DNA from: JAIOZK01 sp964468645
Lineage (GTDB): Bacteria > Bacteroidota > Bacteroidia > Bacteroidales > JAIOZK01
Direction of reading: 5' to 3'
DNA length: 64,000 bases
NCBI GenBank assembly: GCA_964468645.1
Contig: CAYXUU010000014.1
Location: forward strand, 42,048-106,047
Under the pieces are notes generated by a model. It was given only the letters and a program-made list of their open reading frames with translations. It was not told where the DNA came from and did no database searches. Shown piece by piece: positions 55,392-64,000 of this stretch (the stretch's first letter is position 1; each line of letters opens with the position of its first letter). The translations under genes were made by a program, and so were the position numbers.

Positions 55392-55829
55392 TGATCGAAC
55401 TAATTATGAAAGCTTAAATTCCTTCATATTCCTTTGTATAGCATGGGACGAATTCCGTTCCGACAAAGTCGGGCGGGAACGCGTCCCTGAACTAATAAGA
55501 TCCATCATTGCCTTTATCAGTAATTTGCAAATCACATTAAATCCGTTCGGATTTATTTATCGGTAGAAATAACAAAATCAATGATTTTCAAAGTCCCTTT
55601 AGGGACGATATATCATTTAATTGCATATGAATACCTGTTGGTGATTCCTCGATCTTTTTTGTACAACCTTATAACACAATATTTTATTTCGTCCCTGACG
55701 GGACTTTATTTAATCGACAATGCCATTAACTAACGATATTCAATCCCTATGGGATAATATCAAAAAACAAAAGAAAACATCATCTTTAAAGATTGTCAAT
55801 ATAGAATCCGTTGCATACAGGGACGCGTT
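55392..55829. other. Convergent intergenic region rich in REP-like hairpins
   Basis: No gene is seen. It holds a long imperfect hairpin (55445-55487: GGGACG / CGTCCC outer, CCGAC-AAA-GTCGG inner) and three short ones: GTCCC-TTTA-GGGAC (55593-55606), GTCCC-TGAC-GGGAC (55691-55704) and ATCCC-TAT-GGGAT (55743-55755). Confidence 0.7.
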
Positions 55830-56576
55830 CTAAATCATCTCTATTAATCTGAGAAAACTCTCTTTTTTCCTGCGTGATAGAGGTAGCATTGAATTATCTT
55901 TCATCTTTACTGAACCACCTTCTGTTTTATCGTAGTAATCAATAAATCTAATATTGATCAGATGAGACTGGTGAATTCTGAAGAAGCCAAGTCCGTTCAA
56001 CATGGTTTCATACTCCTTGAGGTTCCTTGACACCAGCACCTTTTCCCCGTCGACCATAAAGAACTGGGTGTATCCCATATCCGACTCACACCTGATGATA
56101 TCACCAGTATTGATTAAATAGATCTTCTCAGCCGTTTTTAGCACAAGCTTTTTACTGTCGGGATTTACGTTATCAAGGTTCGCAAAAAGGGCATTCATCT
56201 TTAAATTGATGTTTTCCTGCTCAACTGCCTGATGGGCCTTAGTGATGGCATCCAAAAGCTTTTTCGGGTCAGCAGGTTTCAGGATGTAGTCAATTGCAGA
56301 AAAATCAAAGGCCTTAACAGCAAACTCTTCATAGGCTGTTATAAATATGATCTTAAAACTGATGTAATCCAGTGCTTTTAACAGATCAAACCCTGTTCCG
56401 TCAGGCATGTCAATATCCAACAAAATAAGGTCGGGCTTATGCTTCCTGATCGCCTCAATTCCAGTTTTAACGCAATCGGCTTCTTCAGCAATATCAAGGT
56501 CATGCTGACTGAATTTCAATATATCAGCTATGCTTTTACGGGCCCTTGCCTCATCATCAATGATAATTATTTTCAT
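55830..56576 (-). CDS. LytTR-family response regulator
   Basis: A 248-residue transcription regulator. Residues 1-120 form a CheY-like receiver with acidic DDE near the start, the phospho-acceptor Asp in LILLDIDMPDGTGF and the conserved Lys in ILKPADPKKL. Residues about 145-245 form a LytTR DNA-binding domain (EKIYLINTGDIIRCESDMGY, FFRIHQSHLINIRFIDYYDK, LPLSRRKKESF). Its start overlaps the kinase stop by 4 bp (ATGA), so the pair is co-translated and forms a two-component system. Confidence 0.93.
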   Translation of the reverse strand: MKIIIIDDEARARKSIADILKFSQHDLDIAEEADCVKTGIEAIRKHKPDLILLDIDMPDGTGFDLLKALDYISFKIIFITAYEEFAVKAFDFSAIDYILKPADPKKLLDAITKAHQAVEQENINLKMNALFANLDNVNPDSKKLVLKTAEKIYLINTGDIIRCESDMGYTQFFMVDGEKVLVSRNLKEYETMLNGLGFFRIHQSHLINIRFIDYYDKTEGGSVKMKDNSMLPLSRRKKESFLRLIEMI

Positions 56577-59500
56577 GGTTCATGTTTTGTGAAAGGTATT
56601 ATTAATGTAACCCTGGTCCCTTCAATACTTTCATCAGCTCCTACCCTGTCTTCGATATGCATGCCATAAGGTTTATTTCTTTTCCCTTTGTTTAATACAC
56701 CTATTCTTTCCTGTGTGATAATCAAAGCAAGTGACTTATGCTCCCTGGCCTTTTCGCTATGTATCTTCCCGGAAGCTTCCATTCCTATACCGTTATCCTC
56801 GATAATCAGGATTATAGACTCTTTCGCCAGCTGAAACTTAACGGATATTGTTCCCCGGCCTTCCAGGTGTCGTATTCCATGTTCAACGGAATTTTCAATG
56901 AAAGGTTGTGCAAGCATTGGAGGAACTGCATGCAATTCAGGGTCTAACTCATGGTCAACTTCTATTTCATAATCAAATTTGTTGTTGTACCTGAGTTGCT
57001 GAATGTTCAGATAATTTTCAAGTGTATTGATCTCCTTCTCAAGTGGAATGAATTCCTCCCTTGAGTTATACAAAATTGACCTGATAAGCTCAGAGAATTT
57101 TGACAGATATGATCCTGCTTCGATAAGATTATTCTCAAAAATAAAGCTTTGAATTGAAGTTAAGGAATTAAAGATAAAGTGAGGATTCATCTGTGAACGT
57201 AAAAGCTTTTGTTCAAGCAGGAGTAATTTATTTTTCTCGTTTATCTTCTTTTCGCGGTACTTGATATAAGAAATGATGATCAATACTATTAACAGTCCTT
57301 CCAGGGAATAAAACCACCAGGTTTTCCAGAACGGCGGTTTCACAATCAGGCTTACACTGGCTCCTGCTTCATTCCAGGTTCCATCGTTATTGGCCGCTTT
57401 AACCCTGAAAATATATTCACCGGGGGGAACATTTGTATACTTTGCTCTTCTGTCATTTGCATCCGTATAAAACCATTCAGGATCGAAATTCTCAAGTACG
57501 TAAGCATATTTGTTCTCAGCAGGATATGAATAATCAAGGGCAGCAAATTCAAAGGAGAAATAGTTCTGTTTGTGTTTTAATTCAATTGATTTTGTTTGTG
57601 GGAATTCATAATCAGAATCTTCATCAAATATCATAAACCTGGAAATGGAAACTTCAGGCCGATGATGGTTCTTCCTGATGTTTTCAGGATTAAATATATT
57701 GAGTCCATTCTTACCACCAAACATAAGATAATCATTACTGAGCTTGCAACAGGCATAGGTAAACTCACCATCCTGCAGGCCGTCTTTCGTGTAATAATTC
57801 TCGAATATACCAGATGAGTAATCAAATTTTGACAGCCCGTTCTTGGTGCTGATCCATAGATTTCCGGAATTGTCGTCAAGCATCCCCATTACATCATTAT
57901 TGGCCAGTCCTTCCGTTTCGGTATAATGAATAAAGGTATTATTTTCCGGAATGTATTTGTTCAAACCGTATCCTCCTGCCCAGATGGATCCATCAGCAGT
58001 TTGCATGATACAGCTGACATCCTTACCCCAGAAAGCGGTTGAATCATTCAGATCGGAAATAAATTGTTTTACCACGCCGGTAACAGGATTTAGTTTATTC
58101 AATCCCAGCTCTGTAGTTCCTACCCAGATACTTCCTTCCCTGTCTTCATAAAGGCAACTTGTAAGACGGGATGAAATATATTTATCCTCAAGAACACCAA
58201 ACCTGGTTATATTTCCACCTGCCTTATCCAATCGACATAATCCTTTTTCTGTTCCTATCCAGAGATCACCATTGGATTGTGCAGCCAGGCTGTAAACAGT
58301 ATCACCAGCCAGCGTATTTTGATTGGTATCTGAATAATGATGAGATTCAATAATGTTATTGTCCCTGATATTATGAAGCCCTTTATCTGATCCTATCCAG
58401 AAATCTCCAAATAAGTCAGAAACCATGGAATAGACTTCATAGCCATTCATAACATTGTTTTTGCTGAACAATTTATTTTGATGGCTCCAGTAATATAAGC
58501 CAGAGGCAGCTCCCAGCCAGAAATCTCCTGACGGTTCAGCCAGATAACAATATACAGCGGTTTCTGCAGGCTCGATTCCGGGTAACTCAGGATCACTGTA
58601 TTTGTATATTCTTTTTTCTTCTGAAGGTTTAAAATACAGTCCAGATTGGCTGCCTATCCATAGCCGGCCATCAATATCATGGTAAAGAAAATTAACCAGC
58701 ACACCTGTATCTGGATAATCACACACCTCTTTGTATTTTTTTGTTTCCTTGTTAAATAGTTCAATTCCATTATCACCGGCTACCCACAATAAATGTTTAT
58801 TGAAGGAATTTGATATTGCCTGTATGTTCTGAGATCTGGAATCTCCAGCTGTGATATCATGTTCATATAGCCTGAATAAGATATAGGGGTTGTTAATCTT
58901 CTCATACAAACCATTGCTGCTTGCAAACCACAGCCGGTTTTCACTATCTAAAAAAACCTGGTTAATCCACTGGGGCTCATGCCACAAACTATTTTCCAGG
59001 AAATACATATTGATTTTCCCTTTTAGGGTATTATAAGCCGGGAATAATTCTCGTACGGGGCCAAACCAGACAAGCTCGTTTTCAATAACGATATCCAACA
59101 CTGGAGCTGAAAGGCCGATATTGGATATTGTAAATGTTTCATCTTTAAAAACACCATGCTGTTTATCAAACTGATAAAGCCCTGTATTACCCCATATCCC
59201 TATCCAGAAATTTCCACGACTATCCTGCATCAGGTCATTATACCAGTCAGCACTCAGGGAATTGGTCAATCTGGAATATGATCCAATTTTATGCGTAACA
59301 GGATCAATTATATTGAACCCTCTCCCCGACCATTGTCCTGCCCATATATCCCCTTCATGATCTTCAATCAGAACCGATATCTTATCGGTAATGATCTTAT
59401 ACCCCCGTGGCTCATGCGATCCGTAATGGGCTATCTTATTAAAGTTTTTATCAAAACAATCAATGCCATCATTGGCTGTTCCCATCCAGATATTGCCATG

Positions 59501-60601
59501 CTTATCCTGTATCAAGGCAGTAATATTATTAGACACAGGTGTGCCCTCATTACCGGGTATATGATACATTAGTGCGAATTTATTCTTTGTCGGGCTGAAT
59601 ATGCTTATACCTTCGTTGGTACCGATCCATATATTTCCTGAATGATCTGATATTATCTTATTAACATGATTGTCAATTAAGGACGTTGGATTGTTATCAC
59701 TGTGTATATAATGGATTAGAGAATTATTGCTTTTTTCATATAAATAGATACCTGATCCTGTACCGAACCATAATTTCCCGTTTCTATCTTCCTGAATGCT
59801 GTATGTTGACACAGGCAATAGCTTCTCAAAATTTTCTTGCGCTTCTGTAAAAGTATATAAGCCATCCAATCCACCAATCCAGAAATTACCGGATGAGTCA
59901 ATATGGTATGTTGCAACATCATTATTCCTCTTTTTCAAAGGATCCTCAGGATCAGGAAGTACTTCATGAAAAGTATCAGTATCAGGATCGAATTTTAAAA
60001 TACCCATTTCCCTTCCACCCAGCCATAAATATCCACGCTTGTCCTTAAATATTGTATGGTAAAAATAGGTGTTGAGCATTTTAGGTTTACGGTGTTTATA
60101 TTTTGAAAGGCTGTCCATAGCAACATCATACTTGTGCAAGGCACCATCTGCAGTTTCAATCCATAACACACCATTCCTATCAGCAAAAAGTGCCCTCACA
60201 AACTCATCTGACAAATTGCCTGTTTTTTCATCATAGTTAAATCTCAGGAATCCGTTTTTCTCAAGATCATATTTATTAAGGCCTGTTTTTGTGCCGATCC
60301 ATAAATTGCCATAAATGTCTTCGGTTATAGAGGTAATAAGATTTCCGGAAATACTCGATGAATCAGCAGGATCATGACGAAATGATTCAATATCATATCC
60401 ATTATATTTATTTAATCCATCGATGGTCCCAATCCAGATAAATCCATATTTATCCTGAAAGATATCAAGGACTTTATTATTACTCAAGCCATCCTTAACT
60501 GTAATGTGGTCAAATTTAAAATAGGGGTCCTGATTTACCATAGGCTGTGTTGTTCCCTGGATTACCAGTAGTATCAATATTATTAACTGGATATATCTCA
60601 T
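56573..60601 (-). CDS. Two-component sensor kinase with periplasmic propellers (LytS/YehU type)
   Basis: A 1342-residue sensor kinase. Signal peptide or first membrane segment (IQLIILILLVIQGTTQ); then about 14 Reg_prop beta-propeller units with the W-I-G-T motif (FIWIGTIDGLNKYNGY, NLWIGTKTGLNKYD, SIWVGTTELGLNKLN); a Y_Y_Y domain (NKYAYVLENFDPEWFYT; VPPGEYIFRVKAANNDGTW); one membrane helix (FYSLEGLLIVLIIISYI); and a His_kinase/HATPase pair. The phospho-acceptor His is in QMNPHFIFNSL, and the N box and G box are ENSVEHGIRH and DNGIGME. This is the hybrid-type propeller sensor layout seen in Bacteroidota polysaccharide sensing, but with a separate regulator. The ligand is unknown. Confidence 0.93.
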   Translation of the reverse strand: MRYIQLIILILLVIQGTTQPMVNQDPYFKFDHITVKDGLSNNKVLDIFQDKYGFIWIGTIDGLNKYNGYDIESFRHDPADSSSISGNLITSITEDIYGNLWIGTKTGLNKYDLEKNGFLRFNYDEKTGNLSDEFVRALFADRNGVLWIETADGALHKYDVAMDSLSKYKHRKPKMLNTYFYHTIFKDKRGYLWLGGREMGILKFDPDTDTFHEVLPDPEDPLKKRNNDVATYHIDSSGNFWIGGLDGLYTFTEAQENFEKLLPVSTYSIQEDRNGKLWFGTGSGIYLYEKSNNSLIHYIHSDNNPTSLIDNHVNKIISDHSGNIWIGTNEGISIFSPTKNKFALMYHIPGNEGTPVSNNITALIQDKHGNIWMGTANDGIDCFDKNFNKIAHYGSHEPRGYKIITDKISVLIEDHEGDIWAGQWSGRGFNIIDPVTHKIGSYSRLTNSLSADWYNDLMQDSRGNFWIGIWGNTGLYQFDKQHGVFKDETFTISNIGLSAPVLDIVIENELVWFGPVRELFPAYNTLKGKINMYFLENSLWHEPQWINQVFLDSENRLWFASSNGLYEKINNPYILFRLYEHDITAGDSRSQNIQAISNSFNKHLLWVAGDNGIELFNKETKKYKEVCDYPDTGVLVNFLYHDIDGRLWIGSQSGLYFKPSEEKRIYKYSDPELPGIEPAETAVYCYLAEPSGDFWLGAASGLYYWSHQNKLFSKNNVMNGYEVYSMVSDLFGDFWIGSDKGLHNIRDNNIIESHHYSDTNQNTLAGDTVYSLAAQSNGDLWIGTEKGLCRLDKAGGNITRFGVLEDKYISSRLTSCLYEDREGSIWVGTTELGLNKLNPVTGVVKQFISDLNDSTAFWGKDVSCIMQTADGSIWAGGYGLNKYIPENNTFIHYTETEGLANNDVMGMLDDNSGNLWISTKNGLSKFDYSSGIFENYYTKDGLQDGEFTYACCKLSNDYLMFGGKNGLNIFNPENIRKNHHRPEVSISRFMIFDEDSDYEFPQTKSIELKHKQNYFSFEFAALDYSYPAENKYAYVLENFDPEWFYTDANDRRAKYTNVPPGEYIFRVKAANNDGTWNEAGASVSLIVKPPFWKTWWFYSLEGLLIVLIIISYIKYREKKINEKNKLLLLEQKLLRSQMNPHFIFNSLTSIQSFIFENNLIEAGSYLSKFSELIRSILYNSREEFIPLEKEINTLENYLNIQQLRYNNKFDYEIEVDHELDPELHAVPPMLAQPFIENSVEHGIRHLEGRGTISVKFQLAKESIILIIEDNGIGMEASGKIHSEKAREHKSLALIITQERIGVLNKGKRNKPYGMHIEDRVGADESIEGTRVTLIIPFTKHEP

Positions 60602-60743
60602 ATACCGGAGTGACCTTCACAATATAGTCAATGCACTTATACGAAGTTATGGAAAATTTTCATACAGGTGAAGAATATTGGAATATGCCGGGATTTAACC
60701 TTCAAGGCAAAAGAAACTTCAATACTTCACTTGATAACTTCTA

Positions 60744-60810
60744 CTTTCATCTAACAACATTGTTAGTTTGCTCTATGTAGCTGGTTTCCAGCAGAGGGAC
60801 TTTTGCCTTT
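60744..60810 (-). repeat. 67-bp structured repeat, copy B
   Basis: Identical to 24561-24627. It ends 26 bp before the stop of the cyclase-TPR gene on the minus strand and is followed by TTTTGCCTTTG-type simple repeats. Confidence 0.85.
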
Positions 60811-60836
60811 GTCCTTTTGCCTTTGCCCTTGTAGCG

Positions 60837-63650
60837 CTAATCGGAAGTCCATTCCACCAATTTCTCATTAGCTTCACTGGCGGGCTTATAATCTTCATCG
60901 GCATCCTTCCAAATCAAAATGGCAAGTTCGAGTTGTTCAAGGGCTTTATCGGATTCTCCCATTTCATAATAGAGAAGTGCTGCTTCAAGATTGTGTTCCG
61001 GATTATACGGATTGTGTACCATACCTATTTCAATATGATTCTCGGCTTTCCTGAACTTTTTAAGTTTTCGATAGTTACGGGCAATCATGTGATGTATATC
61101 GTAATTTGTAGGGTTCAGCTCGAGATATTTTGTATAATATTCAATTGCGGGTTCGTACTGTTCTCTGATTTCAGCAATCTTCCCCTGTGCATAATAAAGG
61201 TTCGAAACCATGATCTCCTCACCGAATGCTTTTATTAATTCTTCAACACCCGGTATATATTCCTCAGCTTTTTCAGCATCTCCCTGTTCAGCATATGCAA
61301 GCAGATAACCAAGTGGGATAATCTTATCGAGTGGTGGCTCAAGCTGATCTTCCATTTTTTTTATAAGTATCAATCCTTCCTGATCTTCTCCTGCTCTCAT
61401 ATATGCATCGATTGTAAATGTTTGCATAACATACAGGTCTTTTGGTGAACGATGGCTTTTCATCGCCTCGATCCTTTTCTTCTGATATTCAAGTGCCAGA
61501 TCATTCTGCCCTTTGAGTAGATAATATGTCTTGAGAGAAGCAAAGACCCTGACACTATCCCTTCCATTTTTACAATATGAGAGCGCATTCTCGTATTCGG
61601 AGAGGGCTTTTTTATATTCTCCGGAGTTTAGCTCAATATTGGCTATGTCGATGATAATAGGGACTTTTTCATTAACCGAAGCCAGCAGGAAGGCTTTTTC
61701 ATAATTCTCCCGGGCTTTCTCCATATCGCCTGTTGTAGCGTGAAAATCGCCCAGATTTGTATATGAATTCCTCTGCTCCGGAAAGAGATCAGCATATTTC
61801 TGAAAATAAGTTAGAGAAGAATCAAAAACACCCAGTCTCAGATATAATACGCCAATGGTATTTAAAGTTTCATAGCGTTCAGGGTCAATTCTTAAAATCT
61901 CTTTGTATTCGGCTATCGCTTCATCGTTCATGTTCTTGATCATGTAACGCTCAGCAAGGGTTGACCTGCCCTGTATATCATCCGGATAAAATTCAACCCA
62001 CATTTTAACAACTGCCAGTGCTTTTTCCGGTTCCTGGTTCAGTATATAATACAGGTACTTTACAAAGAACTGCTGTCGTTCAGGAAGCTTGTATAAATAA
62101 TCCATCGTTGTTTGCAGGCCTGCACTGGCTTTGTCAAACTGGCTGGCATTCACGTAATAAATAGAAAGTGTCATGTGGGCAATTGCGAAACCAGGATCTT
62201 CTTCTATTGCCTTCTTCATATAGTTTATTGCTTCCTCGTAATTATTAAAAAGCATTTCTTCCGCTGCAGATGAGAAATACTGAATAGCTTCCATGGATCC
62301 AGTAAAGATTTCCGATATAGGCAGGTCATTGGTTTCTTTAATGTGTGATGCCGGCATATTCATCGATTCCTTAACCTTGATAGTAAGCTCATCGACAAGA
62401 GCAAATACATTATCATTTTCAAGTTTGAATTCTGAAATCAGGTTAGTATAGGCCGTTTCATATAGCTTGTATTTCAGGATATATTTATCATTGCTGTAAT
62501 CAAGCTCCCCGGTAAGGAAATAATTCAAATGAAACTGTTCCGAAAGTTTTTGCATCAGGGTTAAGGGAAGACCTACTCCATCCGGAAAGCCAGCTTCAAC
62601 AAGCCTCCTGAAAAACTGTACCGCGGATTCAGCAGTTATAAAAAGATCCTGCGACAGATCGTATTCTGTCATAGTAGGTATTGTGTATTGAAGGTAATTC
62701 AGTGACTCATCACCCGAGATATTCTTCAGATTGAAAAGGGCGATCTTTTTCCTGAATTCATTCTTAACGATCACATGTTCAATAATCTCGCCATCTTCAT
62801 TTTCCATTTTAAGTGATGTTGTAGCTGCTCCCAGGTCCTTGCCCTTGAAAACAAAAACCATAACCAGTATAGCCAGGATGATATTCAGGGGCATACCAAT
62901 TAATTCCACCCTGGTCCATTTTGTTACCCCCTTCTTCCCATGAAAATATGAAACAAGTATAACGCTTGGGATCAATGCCAATAGTATAAACCAGGCCAGG
63001 TCGATAAGATAAGGTGATAGTAAATACTGATCTACGATGGCTGACATTGCCATTCTGATGAGCCAGGCCAGGATCAAGTAAATTGCTGTGATCTGAAACA
63101 CTCTCCTGCTCCATAGGTCTTTAAAAAATGGAACCGGTTTTGTTGACTCAGGAATTTCATTATCCATCACTATTCTGAAGATCTCAATCTGTTCATTGAC
63201 CCCTTTCAAAGCTTTGTTACCAATTGAAGTGGTGTTGATATCTTCCTTATTTCTGATCTGAGAGTTAACATCTTCAGAAATACAAATACCACCCGAAGGG
63301 GCAAGTGGTTCGATACGGGCAGCGATATTAACAGCTGAGCCATAAACATCACCTTCCTCGAAAATAACATCCCCTATATGGATACCTGCACGTATGGTTA
63401 GCTCTTCATCATCAAGACGGTTTTGAACAGCTATGGCAAACCTGACAGCTTTCACAGCGCTTGTGAACATCATCAGCAATCCATCTCCAATTTCCTTGAT
63501 CACTTCACCGCCATATTCTTTTACCAGTGGAAAAATGATATCACGCTGTTTTTTGAGCAGTTCCATGGTATGTTGCTCATCTTTCTCCATACGGCTGGTA
63601 TAGCCCACGATATCTGTAAAGACAATGGCTGCTAACTTATGTTCTTTCAT
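60837..63650 (-). CDS. Class III nucleotide cyclase with membrane, TolB-like and TPR domains
   Basis: A 937-residue signalling protein. Residues about 5-165 form a class III adenylate/guanylate cyclase domain: AAIVFTDIVGYTSRMEKDE with the first metal Asp, GDGLLMMF with the second and GSAVNIAARIEPLAPSGGI. Three hydrophobic segments follow (about 190-290). A TolB-N/FlgO-like passage (KKIALFNLKNISGDESLNYL) and about ten TPR repeats make the rest (EAINYMKKAIEEDPGFAIAH; YYTKYLELNPTNYDIHHMIA). The cyclase product (cAMP or cGMP) is not determinable. TPRs suggest protein-protein input. It stands alone and is followed by the 67-bp repeat. Confidence 0.9.
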   Translation of the reverse strand: MKEHKLAAIVFTDIVGYTSRMEKDEQHTMELLKKQRDIIFPLVKEYGGEVIKEIGDGLLMMFTSAVKAVRFAIAVQNRLDDEELTIRAGIHIGDVIFEEGDVYGSAVNIAARIEPLAPSGGICISEDVNSQIRNKEDINTTSIGNKALKGVNEQIEIFRIVMDNEIPESTKPVPFFKDLWSRRVFQITAIYLILAWLIRMAMSAIVDQYLLSPYLIDLAWFILLALIPSVILVSYFHGKKGVTKWTRVELIGMPLNIILAILVMVFVFKGKDLGAATTSLKMENEDGEIIEHVIVKNEFRKKIALFNLKNISGDESLNYLQYTIPTMTEYDLSQDLFITAESAVQFFRRLVEAGFPDGVGLPLTLMQKLSEQFHLNYFLTGELDYSNDKYILKYKLYETAYTNLISEFKLENDNVFALVDELTIKVKESMNMPASHIKETNDLPISEIFTGSMEAIQYFSSAAEEMLFNNYEEAINYMKKAIEEDPGFAIAHMTLSIYYVNASQFDKASAGLQTTMDYLYKLPERQQFFVKYLYYILNQEPEKALAVVKMWVEFYPDDIQGRSTLAERYMIKNMNDEAIAEYKEILRIDPERYETLNTIGVLYLRLGVFDSSLTYFQKYADLFPEQRNSYTNLGDFHATTGDMEKARENYEKAFLLASVNEKVPIIIDIANIELNSGEYKKALSEYENALSYCKNGRDSVRVFASLKTYYLLKGQNDLALEYQKKRIEAMKSHRSPKDLYVMQTFTIDAYMRAGEDQEGLILIKKMEDQLEPPLDKIIPLGYLLAYAEQGDAEKAEEYIPGVEELIKAFGEEIMVSNLYYAQGKIAEIREQYEPAIEYYTKYLELNPTNYDIHHMIARNYRKLKKFRKAENHIEIGMVHNPYNPEHNLEAALLYYEMGESDKALEQLELAILIWKDADEDYKPASEANEKLVEWTSD

Positions 63651-64000
63651 TGATTGGAAGGGTTTTGATGTGACAAAGCTACTTATTTAAGTTTAATTAA
63701 TGGAGTTGGGGGAATATTTGGTGGGTTAAAAGTACTAATAGAAGATTGCCACGGATGCACAAATGAATATGATAATAATTTAATGCAAGTACAGTGAAAA
63801 TAATATTGGGCATTCGTGGCATTCTCTTAAGGGTGAATTGTTGAGTTATAGAATTATTGAATTATGCAGTTGTTGAATTATCCCAAATAATGCATTAGAA
63901 ATAATTAAATGCGTGAATTTGACACAAACACTAATCCTCCTTTTGCCTTTCATATAACTAAAACCTCAACAGACTGATTATTAGAATTATTTGCAATTTT
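63651..64000. other. Right-end intergenic sequence
   Basis: No gene is seen before the window ends. It includes ATTGTTGAATTAT-type repeats (63836-63885) and one TTTTGCCTTT. Confidence 0.5.

Noticed and set aside
55445..55755. CRISPR array.
   Set aside because: The hairpins differ in sequence and spacing, and no cas gene is present.

Overview
The window looks like a chromosomal segment of a member of the Bacteroidota (Bacteroidales/Marinilabiliales-like; the family cannot be fixed from this sequence). The support is several secreted proteins ending in type IX secretion (T9SS) sorting domains (NYPNPF/PNPxxG motifs), Bacteroidota -7 promoter motifs (TAnnTTTG), many short ATG-proximal signal peptides ending in AQ/SQ, an ECF sigma/anti-sigma/DUF2807 group, and a family of Fibrobacter-succinogenes-major-paralogous (FISUMP) proteins. 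No rRNA, tRNA, CRISPR array, transposase, integrase or reverse transcriptase was seen.

Layout. 1-2.6 kb: the 3' part of a glycyl radical enzyme converging on a glutaryl-CoA-dehydrogenase-type acyl-CoA dehydrogenase. 3.0-7.2 kb: a minus-strand operon of ECF sigma factor, membrane anti-sigma-like protein, two adhesin-like envelope proteins and two predicted beta-barrel-like proteins. 8.2-13.7 and 19.9-22.1 kb: three large secreted (alpha/alpha)6-barrel glycosidase-like proteins, two of them paralogues. 14.5-19.3 kb: a DMT transporter, a VCBS/T9SS protein and a housekeeping operon (DUF2007, GNAT, CoA-binding, class IV aminotransferase), followed by a chagasin-like protease inhibitor. 22.4-31.2 kb: DUF218 protein, a broken type II asparaginase, a lipoprotein, an SLC12-like transporter, a CAP-SPOR protein, sucD and mnmE.

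31.7-55.4 kb is the accessory heart of the window. At least nine coding units share one N-terminal module (signal peptide, then VAIN-DG-PDSSAMLDVKS-PRMT-PAEGLMV) joined to different C-terminal modules: Fn3-like repeats plus a FISUMP lectin-like domain, a FISUMP domain alone, or YadA-head-like repeats plus a C1q-like domain. Two copies are decayed cassettes. A 585-bp stretch covering the FISUMP domain of one gene and the signal peptide of the next occurs twice with one mismatch, which points to recent recombination or gene conversion. Three tandem FISUMP genes (50.9-54.0 kb) have C-terminal 59-residue segments of equal length with a fixed scaffold and scattered variable positions, the pattern seen in targets of diversity-generating retroelements; no reverse transcriptase or template repeat is in the window. 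Interspersed are T9SS cargo proteins, an Omp28-like protein, a TlpA-like protein and an S74-chaperone protein. The array is followed by a propeller-type histidine kinase with a LytTR regulator and by a class III cyclase-TPR protein.

The intergenic DNA carries several families of dispersed structured repeats. The most notable is a 67-bp element present three times, each directly behind a minus-strand gene, with compensatory base changes in its hairpin. Others are a CTTCCAG-N18-CTGGAAG hairpin, GGGAC-type REP-like hairpins, and short simple repeats based on GATACTG and GGCAAAA.
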